In this document: positions 58,165 to 64,000 of the stretch, piece by piece | Layout of the letters: every line of letters begins with the position of its first letter | Numbering within the stretch: the first letter of the stretch is position 1 | From: an uncultured Clostridia bacterium | GTDB taxonomy: Bacteria; Bacillota; Clostridia; Christensenellales; HGM11417 | DNA length: 64,000 bases | NCBI GenBank assembly: GCA_944332455.1 | Contig: CALVJY010000012.1 | Location: 1-64,000, forward strand | Direction of reading: 5' to 3' | Program-made: the position numbers and the translations under genes | Notes under the pieces: generated by a model | What the model was told of the DNA's origin: nothing | The model's database searches: none | The model's input: only the letters and a program-made list of their open reading frames with translations

Positions 58165-58299
58165 TTATCTGCTGAGCTGCTTTCTGCCCTTGTTGCGCCG
58201 TCTCTTCAGCACGTTCCGGCCGGACTTGGTCCGCATTCTCTTGCGAAAGCCGTGCACCTTGCTTCTCTGTCTCTTCTTCGGCTGATAGGTCCTTTTCAT
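58165..58299 (-). CDS. rpmH: 50S ribosomal protein L34
   Basis: A 44-residue protein found by direct translation of the minus strand: starts [18 protein letters not shown], continues [20 protein letters not shown] and ends KQLSR. Complete and of normal length. GAGGAA precedes the ATG. First gene of the rpmH-rnpA-yidD-yidC-khpB unit. dnaA and an origin are not visible nearby. Confidence 0.97.
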   Translation of the reverse strand: MKRTYQPKKRQRSKVHGFRKRMRTKSGRNVLKRRRNKGRKQLSR

Positions 58300-58406
58300 G
58301 TGACGTTCCTCTCTTTGCTAACGATTGCATGGTTCCGGTCTGCCTCGGCGGAAAAGCGGGCCTGTCCGCCGCCGGTCATTTCATCTTCGAAAGTTCATGC
58401 TTAAAG

Positions 58407-58436
58407 ATTATACTAAATTTTTTTACCTTCTGTCAA
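58407..58436 (-). promoter_or_regulatory. Promoter of the rpmH operon
   Basis: On the minus strand TTGACA (58436-58431), 18-bp spacer, TATAAT (58412-58407): both boxes perfect. Confidence 0.85.
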
Positions 58437-58517
58437 CAAATTCGGGGGCAATTTTACAATTTCACGGAGAAGTTCTTGGCGGAAAGCCCTCACTTTTGCA
58501 AAGGGGGCCGAAAGGGT

Positions 58518-58546
58518 TTGATTTTTTGGGGCAAATGGGTTATAAT
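58518..58546 (+). promoter_or_regulatory. Promoter of the 58.6-61.8 kb operon
   Basis: TTGATT (58518-58523), 17-bp spacer, TATAAT (58541-58546), divergent from the rpmH promoter. Confidence 0.8.
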
Positions 58547-58637
58547 GACAGGGTAGAAAAGCGGAGATCGGACCGCTCTTCCGGGAAGCGGGGGGCCGGT
58601 CTGAAAAGGGAGTTCAAGAAGAGGTACGCTGCACGCC

Positions 58638-59489
58638 ATGAGATTTATCGGAAAGACCATTCAGTTTTTACGGCAGAACTTTTTTTATCTGCTCTTTTTC
58701 AACGCGGTGCCGGTCTGTATGCTGGCCGCGGTCAACGTCATGCCGACCGATGCGGAGAGCAATGTGCTGGGCTGGTCGCTGACCGCGCTGATTTTGGACG
58801 CCTTCCGCGGACAGACCTTCGAGGGCGGGATGTTCGAAAGCCTGACCCTGATCTTCAAGCCGCTGTCCTGGTTCCGGGTGCTCAGCCTGTTCGTGCTGGT
58901 GCTGGCGCTGGCGCTGACCCTGTCGTACTGCGACCGGAAAATGCGGGTGGGGATCTCTAGCCTGCAAAAGCCCTTCCTCAAGCTGAACGAGACCATCCTG
59001 ATCTCGCTGCTGTTCCTGTTTCTGCTGGTGGCGGTCTACGAACTGGTGGCCTTTGTGTTCTGCAGCATGGCCGATCTGGCCCTCGCGCAGATCGCCGACG
59101 GGGTCTGGCGGGGGATCGCGGCCCTTTTGTGCGTGCTGCTGGTCATGATCGTCTACTCGCTGTGGCCCACCCTTCTGGTCACTTTTCCTGCCAACAACCT
59201 CATTCTGGGGTACTCGGTCAAGGAGGCCTTTTCGGTCAGCGTCAAGAGCGCCCAGGGACACTTTTTCCGCATCTGGTTCGGCCTGGTCTTTCCGGTGCTC
59301 ATCTGCCTGCCCTTTCTGACGCTGTCCGGCCTGCTGCCCGATTACCTGTTTTTCTTCCGGCTGTTCGTCTACATCGTCTGCTACCTGTTTTTTATCACCT
59401 ACTGGGAGTGTTTCTTCATGGTCTCCTATTTCGAGATCTCCGGCCGGGAACGGGCGGATCTGAAGCGGATCATTCCCTACGGGCTGTAA
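58638..59489 (+). CDS. Polytopic membrane protein, unknown function
   Basis: A 283-residue protein with about six helices (near 12-32, 75-100, 110-140, 150-185, 200-225 and 240-265). Not recognised as a known transporter. Its style, with wide amphipathic loops and a basic end, resembles the next gene, and the two may be distant paralogues forming a complex. No ribosome site stands out before the ATG. It is first in a three-gene operon. Confidence 0.65.
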   Translation: MRFIGKTIQFLRQNFFYLLFFNAVPVCMLAAVNVMPTDAESNVLGWSLTALILDAFRGQTFEGGMFESLTLIFKPLSWFRVLSLFVLVLALALTLSYCDRKMRVGISSLQKPFLKLNETILISLLFLFLLVAVYELVAFVFCSMADLALAQIADGVWRGIAALLCVLLVMIVYSLWPTLLVTFPANNLILGYSVKEAFSVSVKSAQGHFFRIWFGLVFPVLICLPFLTLSGLLPDYLFFFRLFVYIVCYLFFITYWECFFMVSYFEISGRERADLKRIIPYGL

Positions 59490-59505
59490 AAAAAGGAGGG
59501 ATCCC

Positions 59506-60492
59506 ATGATCGTCCTGAACGCGTTCAAACTGCTGTTTTCCAATTTCGGCCTGATGTGGCGGCTGCTTTTGTACTATCTGATCGTCACCGCCATCGCCGC
59601 CGCCTTTTTTATGGGGGTGATCTATCCTCAGATCTCGGACCTGCTGACCCAGGTGGCCGGCACCCAGGTCTTTGAAAATTTCAAGGTGCTGATCGGGAAT
59701 CTGGTCACGATGTCTCCGGATCTGATGCAGAGCTCGGAGACTTTCCGGGTCAGCCTGGGGGCGGCCGCCGACGTCATCGCGCAGAACAGCGGCAGCCTGA
59801 TCCTGCCCCTGATCCTGGTCGGGGTGATGATCATTCTGGTCCGGTTTCTGTACGGGCTGGGCGATTATCCCGCCTTCCGCATCCTGAACGGCAGCCTGAA
59901 GGAGCGGGCGCGTTATCCCTTCTGGGGCACGTTGATCACCAATCTGCCCAAGAGCATGCTGACCTCGCTGTGCGTCATGCTGATCACTCTGCCCACGGAC
60001 ATTCTCTTTTGTCTCCTGATTTATTGGCTGGCAGGGTGGAGCGTTTCCGTCTTCGGTATCTTCGCCCTCTTTGTGGTGGCCGGGGTGGCCATCCTGCTGT
60101 TCAGCGTGCGCGAGACCTTTCTGGCCTCCTGGCGTCCGCTGATCGCGTCCGAGAACAAAAATCCGGTCCGGGCCTTCGGCGAAAGCCTGTCCCTGTGCGG
60201 AAAATCCTTCTTCTTTGTCTTTTCCCAGCAGGTCATCCTGCTCTTCCTGCTCATTCTGCTCAACCTCATCTCGGCCTTTTTCACCTGCGGCGCGGGCATC
60301 CTGCTCTCGCTGCCGGCCTCGCTGGAGATCTCCTTCCTCTTCCAGATCCTGATGCTGTTCGCCTTCCGGCACAGCCGGTTTTACGTGGACAGCCAGAACG
60401 TCGGCCGCATGACGGTGGAAAAGGCATCCTACGACATCGACGAGATGATCCTGGAGGAAAAGGAGAAGGATTCCGAGGAGAACAAATTCTGA
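59506..60492 (+). CDS. Polytopic membrane protein, unknown function
   Basis: A 328-residue protein with about six helices (near 14-40, 98-122, 150-180, 182-208, 240-275) and an acidic cytosolic tail (EKASYDIDEMILEEKEKDSEE). AAAGGAGGG lies 10 bases before the ATG and the gap to the previous gene is 16 bases. It shares layout with the protein at 58638. No motif assigns a function. Confidence 0.65.
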   Translation: MIVLNAFKLLFSNFGLMWRLLLYYLIVTAIAAAFFMGVIYPQISDLLTQVAGTQVFENFKVLIGNLVTMSPDLMQSSETFRVSLGAAADVIAQNSGSLILPLILVGVMIILVRFLYGLGDYPAFRILNGSLKERARYPFWGTLITNLPKSMLTSLCVMLITLPTDILFCLLIYWLAGWSVSVFGIFALFVVAGVAILLFSVRETFLASWRPLIASENKNPVRAFGESLSLCGKSFFFVFSQQVILLFLLILLNLISAFFTCGAGILLSLPASLEISFLFQILMLFAFRHSRFYVDSQNVGRMTVEKASYDIDEMILEEKEKDSEENKF

Positions 60493-60576
60493 TTTTAAAA
60501 TTTTTTCCCAATGGAAACAATAAAAACCCCCGCCCGGTTGTATTATAGGAAAAAGCATCGAGAGGTAAAAAGCAGC

Positions 60577-61830
60577 GTGACAAGGAGAGCGGTTCAATGG
60601 ATCATCCCGATCCTGATCGGGATGTTCTGCATCGGGGGAATGACGGGGTGCGGGGGCATGACCGACGTGGCGTTCGGCAACTCCGCCAAGTTTTCCTACT
60701 TTCCCGCCCTCTACAACATCGACCCGGGCAGGGAAAGCAGCCGGCTCAGCGTGAACGTGAACGGCGAAAACTACTACTTCTACACCCCCGAAGAGGAGCC
60801 GGGCGGCATTTACAGGCAAACGGCGGAGGGGCCGGCTCTGATCTATGCCACCGAGACCCTTTCGGCCATCGTCTCGGACGGACAGTCGCTCTACTTTTCC
60901 TGCGCCTCCGATCCCGACGGGGCGGTGTACGACACCATCGTCAGGACCGACCTTTCCGGCCGCGAGCTGCAGAGCACCCGGAGCGCGCACCACACCGCCC
61001 GCCTGCTGCTGACCGAGGACGGCCTGTTTGCGCTGGCTCACTTTTTGAGCAGCGCCGGATCCTACAACGGCGTCAACGAGAGCAATTTCTACTTTTTCCC
61101 GGGGGCCGATCTTGCGGCCGAACCGGTCAACCTGCTGGAGGCTGGGATCGAGTACACTTCGGTCAAAAACACCTCGGACGCCGATTCGGCGGTGGATTTT
61201 TACTTTGCCAGGGTGGGGGGTACCGTCTTTTCCTACCTCGATCACAATTCCTTCGAGATCTTCGATCTCTCGACCGGCCACTACGTCAGCGCCACCGACG
61301 TCTACTATCCCACCATCTGGCGGGAGGAAAACGGGACCCTGACCGGTTACCGGATCTCCTTTGAGACCGGCGGCAATCTGATCCGCATCCGGGAGGACGG
61401 CGTGACCGAGATCCCGGTGCCCGAGGAGGTCGCCGCCGCCCAGCGCTACACCCACGCCGTTCCGGCCGGCGATCGGATCCTGATGTTCAACAGCGTCAAC
61501 TATTTCGGCAGCCGCAAGCGCCAGGATACCAACTTTATCCTGGCCTACGACCTGGAGAGCGGGACCTATGAAAAGCTGGCCGACCTTCCGGCCGAATGGC
61601 TGATCCTGATGGCGGATCCCGAGGGCTACGTGATCTACACCGGCGAGAGCGGGGAAGTGCGGCAATACGCCTACGGATCGGACGAAGCGCTCAAGAGCCA
61701 GGGCGGCTTTTCGGACTATTGCTACGGCATGGAGCGCTGCGGCGACCTTCTGCTGTTCTATGACAGCGACGACTTCAATTACAGGACGCTAGAGCGGATC
61801 AACTTCCGGGTCCTGTTCGAAATGGTCTGA
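60577..61830 (+). CDS. Lipoprotein with propeller-like repeats
   Basis: A 417-residue exported protein starting at GTG 60577, with AGAGGT 10 bases upstream and lipobox MTGC (Cys25). An in-frame ATG at 60511 would place 22 extra charged residues before the signal peptide and lie upstream of a TATTAT box, so it is disfavoured. The mature part has repeated Trp/Tyr-rich beta units (GQSLYFSCASDPDG, GTVFSYLDHNSFEIFDL, TNFILAYDLESGTYEKL) like a beta-propeller. It ends at a strong terminator. Probably works with the two membrane proteins before it. Confidence 0.65.
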   Translation: MTRRAVQWIIPILIGMFCIGGMTGCGGMTDVAFGNSAKFSYFPALYNIDPGRESSRLSVNVNGENYYFYTPEEEPGGIYRQTAEGPALIYATETLSAIVSDGQSLYFSCASDPDGAVYDTIVRTDLSGRELQSTRSAHHTARLLLTEDGLFALAHFLSSAGSYNGVNESNFYFFPGADLAAEPVNLLEAGIEYTSVKNTSDADSAVDFYFARVGGTVFSYLDHNSFEIFDLSTGHYVSATDVYYPTIWREENGTLTGYRISFETGGNLIRIREDGVTEIPVPEEVAAAQRYTHAVPAGDRILMFNSVNYFGSRKRQDTNFILAYDLESGTYEKLADLPAEWLILMADPEGYVIYTGESGEVRQYAYGSDEALKSQGGFSDYCYGMERCGDLLLFYDSDDFNYRTLERINFRVLFEMV

Positions 61831-61842
61831 AAGAGCGGATCG

Positions 61843-61867
61843 GCCCCTCCTTCGGGAGGGGCTTTTT
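61843..61867 (+). terminator. Terminator with UUCG tetraloop
   Basis: GCCCCTCC (61843-61850), TTCG, GGAGGGGC (61855-61862), then T5. Confidence 0.95.
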
Positions 61868-61915
61868 GCTGCCCTTTTCCCGCATTTCGGCGCCCTGTCT
61901 TTCCAGTCCGTCAGG

Positions 61916-62013
61916 TTGTCTTTCCCGCCCGTAGGAGAGTACTCTGCTTTTCCGGGCTTTGTGAAGGAGAGTACTCTGCTCTTTTGGGCGTTTTTATAGT
62001 ATTATATAACATT
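61916..62013 (+). repeat. Left arm of an inverted repeat around the spoIVFB-like genes
   Basis: TTGTCTTTCCCGCCCGT, GGAGAGTACTCTGCTTTTCC and TTTTTATAGTATTATATAAC are found inverted at 63436-63504. The left arm carries a 32-bp internal duplication of the AGAGTACTCT segment (61936-61945 and 61968-61977). Confidence 0.85.
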
Positions 62014-62055
62014 ATCCGGAACATACGGACGTAACATTTCCGGAACATACGGACG
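62008..62055 (+). repeat. Short tandem repeat
   Basis: TCCGGAACATACGGACG at 62015-62031 and 62039-62055, period about 24, with AACATT before each copy. Confidence 0.8.
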
Positions 62056-62183
62056 GGGCCGCGGCCTCGGAGAGATCGGTGTTTTTAAAGTATGATATGG
62101 CCTTTCCGGACCTGTCCGGCTGAAAACCTTCTAAGACCGGCCCTCCCGGCATAAACTAGGAGGGAGAAAGGGAGGTGGCTTTG

Positions 62184-62519
62184 ATGCGGGAATTGCGGGA
62201 ACGGAATCTGCCGGCGCTGTATGTCGACGAGGACGAGTGGATCCGGCTGCGCTGCCGGCTGATCGAGGAGGCCGAGGAGGAAGAGGAGGAGGCCCTGCCT
62301 GTCTTCCGGACCTTTGCGCGGCCGGAGGAGAAAAAGAGGTCGTTTTGGAAGCATCTGCTCCTTCAGACCGCGGTCTCTGCGGCGCTGGTTTTGACCCTGC
62401 TCGGGCTGCGAAGCTGGATGCCCGAGGTCTGCGGCGAGGTGCAGGACGTCCTTTCGCAGGACTTTTCGCCCGAAGTTGAGGAGGGCATCGAGGAGGTCAT
62501 CGCCGGATTCCATGGCTAA
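62184..62519 (+). CDS. Small bitopic membrane protein before SpoIVFB-like protease
   Basis: A 111-residue protein: acidic cytosolic N-terminus with a run of Glu (about 30-42), one helix (about 60-77), and a short acidic outer tail. It stands in the position of SpoIVFA, the regulator of SpoIVFB, but is much shorter and lacks the LytM domain, so the equivalence is an inference. ATG 62184 follows GGGAGG by 8 bases. It overlaps the protease gene by 8 bases. Confidence 0.6.
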   Translation: MRELRERNLPALYVDEDEWIRLRCRLIEEAEEEEEEALPVFRTFARPEEKKRSFWKHLLLQTAVSAALVLTLLGLRSWMPEVCGEVQDVLSQDFSPEVEEGIEEVIAGFHG

Positions 62520-63378
62520 GCTGAAGTTCAGCCTTTCGCCTCTGTTCGTCCTGGCGGCCCTGGCCGTGCTCCTGTTCGGGAACAGCCTGATCTTCCTCAG
62601 CTACCTGGGGACGGTCCTGCTGCACGAGTACGCCCACTTTCTGTGCGCCCTCCGGTTCGGCCTGCGCATGGACGAGGTCCGGCTCTATCCCTTCGGGGCG
62701 GTGCTCTACGGGCAGACCGCCCGCTTAAAGCCTCAGGAGGAGATCCTGGTGGCCCTGGCCGGCCCCGGGCTCAACGCCGCCCTGGCCCTGATCTTTACGG
62801 CGCTGTGGTGGATGGTGCCCGAGCTTTACCCCCTGACCGACAGCGTGGTCATGGCCAACCTCTCCATGGCGGTGTGCAATCTGCTCCCGGTCTATCCGCT
62901 GGACGGCGGGCGGGTGGTCCTGAATCTGCTGCTGCTCAAATTTCCCAAAAAGAAAGCCCTTCGGACGCTGAACGTCCTCACCTGGGCGGTGGCCGGGCTC
63001 AGCCTGGGGCTTTATCTGCTCTCCCCGTTTTTCACCTTCGCCCCGGCGCTGGGAGTGTTCGCCCTGCTGCTCTCCTGGTCGGCCCTGTTCGGCGGGGGCG
63101 GTTCGGGCGTGCGCCCCTTCCGGGCCCTGTCCGCCCGCCGGCTGAGACAGGGCGTCCGGGTCCGCCGCCTGGCCGTCTCGGGGGAGAGCACCCTCTTCGA
63201 GGTCCTGCGCGGGCTCTCCCCGCACGAATACGCCGAAGTCGTGGTGCTGGACGCCGGGCAAAAGCCTGTGGCCCTGCTCTCGCACGCCAGGCTGGTCGAG
63301 ATGACCGAAAGCTGCGATCTGCACCGCCCGCTCGCCGAACTCCTTTCCGGGGAGGCCGGGTTTTCGCCCCCGATCTAG
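62512..63378 (+). CDS. Site-2 protease, M50 family (SpoIVFB-like)
   Basis: A 288-residue intramembrane metalloprotease. HEYAH (about 36-40) is the HExxH zinc site; YPLDGGRVV (about 130-138) gives the third ligand. Six helices, then a cytosolic CBS-like tail (about 200-288). In Bacillus SpoIVFB cleaves pro-sigma-K. With SpoIIID in the same window, sporulation use is plausible. Enclosed by the inverted repeats at 61916 and 63436. Confidence 0.88.
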   Translation: MAKLKFSLSPLFVLAALAVLLFGNSLIFLSYLGTVLLHEYAHFLCALRFGLRMDEVRLYPFGAVLYGQTARLKPQEEILVALAGPGLNAALALIFTALWWMVPELYPLTDSVVMANLSMAVCNLLPVYPLDGGRVVLNLLLLKFPKKKALRTLNVLTWAVAGLSLGLYLLSPFFTFAPALGVFALLLSWSALFGGGGSGVRPFRALSARRLRQGVRVRRLAVSGESTLFEVLRGLSPHEYAEVVVLDAGQKPVALLSHARLVEMTESCDLHRPLAELLSGEAGFSPPI

Positions 63379-63419
63379 GTGTTTCCGCCGGGTTCTGTTC
63401 AACTCCCGGCCCGATTTAC

Positions 63420-63448
63420 TTTACTTATTCGTGGAAATGTTATATAAT
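63420..63448 (+). promoter_or_regulatory. Promoter of the terminal lipoprotein gene
   Basis: TTTACT (63420-63425), 17-bp spacer, TATAAT (63443-63448); the -10 lies within the right inverted-repeat arm and the palindrome AGAGTACTCT (63472-63481) follows the start site. Confidence 0.65.
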
Positions 63449-63504
63449 ACTATAAAAACGCCCGGAAAAGCAGAGTACTCTCTCCTGACGGGCGGGAAAG
63501 ACAA
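63436..63504 (-). repeat. Right arm of the inverted repeat
   Basis: AATGTTATATAATACTATAA, AAACGCCCGGAAAAGCAGAG and GGGCGGGAAAGACAA are the complement of the left arm at 61916-62013 without its internal duplication. Confidence 0.85.
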
Positions 63505-63516
63505 GGCAGAAAACTC

Positions 63517-64000
63517 ATGAAAAAATTTGCGAGAATCTTCCTGTTCCTCCTGCTGGCCTTCACGCTGTGCCTCGGCGCCTTCGGGTGCTCCGAAAGCTAC
63601 ACCCTGCCCGAGGGCGCTTCCAGCAGCATCAACGTGTTCACCCGCTTTTCCACGGCGGCCGGAGACGCCGTCCGCTTCGAGGTGCTGGAGATCTACAACC
63701 GGGCCGGACAGCCGGAGGCCCGGGTCAACGTGACCTACGAAAAGACGCTGAGCGATTCGACGACCGAGCAGGAAGCCGAGCAGACCCTCCGCGACAAGGT
63801 CCGGACCGAAAACATTTCGGCCGTCACCGAGGAAAGCTACAACGACAACGTCCGCCTGTTCGAGGTGGAGTCGCTGCGCTTCGAGCGCCGGGAGAACGAT
63901 CGGACGGTCATGGTCACCACCATCCGCTACGACGCCCTGACCATGCTCTCTTCCAGCTACTACCGCCTGGTGCAGGCCTCCCGCTTTACGGACACCGACA
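63517..64000 (+). CDS. Lipoprotein, cut by the window end
   Basis: The first 161 residues of an exported protein; no stop before 64000. Signal peptide with lipobox GAFGC (Cys24). The mature part is Arg/Glu-rich with regular beta pattern (INVFTRFSTAAGDAVRFEV) and no family that I recognise. AAGG lies about 12 bases before the ATG. Behind the promoter at 63420 inside the inverted repeat arm. Confidence 0.7.
   Translation, partial: MKKFARIFLFLLLAFTLCLGAFGCSESYTLPEGASSSINVFTRFSTAAGDAVRFEVLEIYNRAGQPEARVNVTYEKTLSDSTTEQEAEQTLRDKVRTENISAVTEESYNDNVRLFEVESLRFERRENDRTVMVTTIRYDALTMLSSSYYRLVQASRFTDTD

Noticed and set aside
58300..58637. Replication origin next to rpmH
   Set aside because: No dnaA gene and no cluster of TTATCCACA boxes; the spacer holds two promoters instead.

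Overview
The window looks like a chromosomal segment of a spore-forming, monoderm bacterium of the Clostridia type with GC-rich genes and AT-rich intergenic spacers. The basis is SpoIIID with a sigma-E-like promoter, a SpoIVFB-type M50 protease, the mraZ-rsmH-ftsL-ftsI start of a division cluster, the rpmH-rnpA-yidD-yidC-khpB block, ComFC, many lipoproteins and strong Shine-Dalgarno sites. A placement near Christensenellales or Borkfalkia-like gut clostridia is only a guess from gene style; no 16S gene is present.

Layout. 1-7.7 kb: small accessory genes (DUF4375-like, DUF6933-like, a MerR regulator with a divergent DUF4097-type lipoprotein, a second lipoprotein), tRNA-Arg(ACG), a decayed flavoprotein gene, a small membrane protein and an SRPBCC protein. 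8-13.5 kb: DNA metabolism, with Ku, a YerC/TrpR-like regulator, PcrA helicase and NAD+-dependent DNA ligase LigA. 13.9-30 kb: a glycan-use locus with a GH94 phosphorylase, two paralogous lipoproteins (putative glycosidase plus CBM9-like domain), a 1042-residue surface protein behind a hairpin-rich leader, a complete ABC sugar importer in which one permease carries a large extracytoplasmic propeller-like insert, and a LacI regulator; two matching palindromic operators lie just downstream of the two locus promoters. 30-30.9 kb: gene-free stretch with several kinds of repeat. 30.9-36 kb: short AlaRS without C-Ala domain, a PH-like membrane protein, a ZIP transporter whose stop codon lies in a MITE-like element, SpoIIID. 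36-40 kb: mraZ, rsmH, ftsL-like, ftsI, then a second MITE copy. 40.5-43 kb: TetR plus a short FtsX-type ABC exporter. 43.2-55.2 kb: housekeeping genes (metK, recD2, comFC, secA, prfB with its programmed +1 frameshift, tsaD, two glycolipid-type glycosyltransferases). 55.4-58.3 kb: khpB, yidC, yidD, rnpA, rpmH on the minus strand. 58.6-64 kb: two polytopic membrane proteins with a lipoprotein, then a SpoIVFB-like pair enclosed by inverted repeats, and a lipoprotein cut by the window end.

How parts work together. The 14-30 kb locus reads as one regulon: surface-bound GH/CBM lipoproteins and a tail-anchored binding protein release and capture a glycan, the binding-protein-dependent permease pair imports oligosaccharides, GH94 phosphorolyses them inside the cell, and the LacI protein represses the promoters at 13885 and 16504. 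The ATPase is not encoded here and would have to be shared. The most unusual items are the propeller-permease fusion, the cysteine-containing C-terminal anchor of the surface protein, the structured leader, a recurrent AT-rich intergenic motif, the MITE pair, and the inverted repeats around the spoIVFB-like genes.
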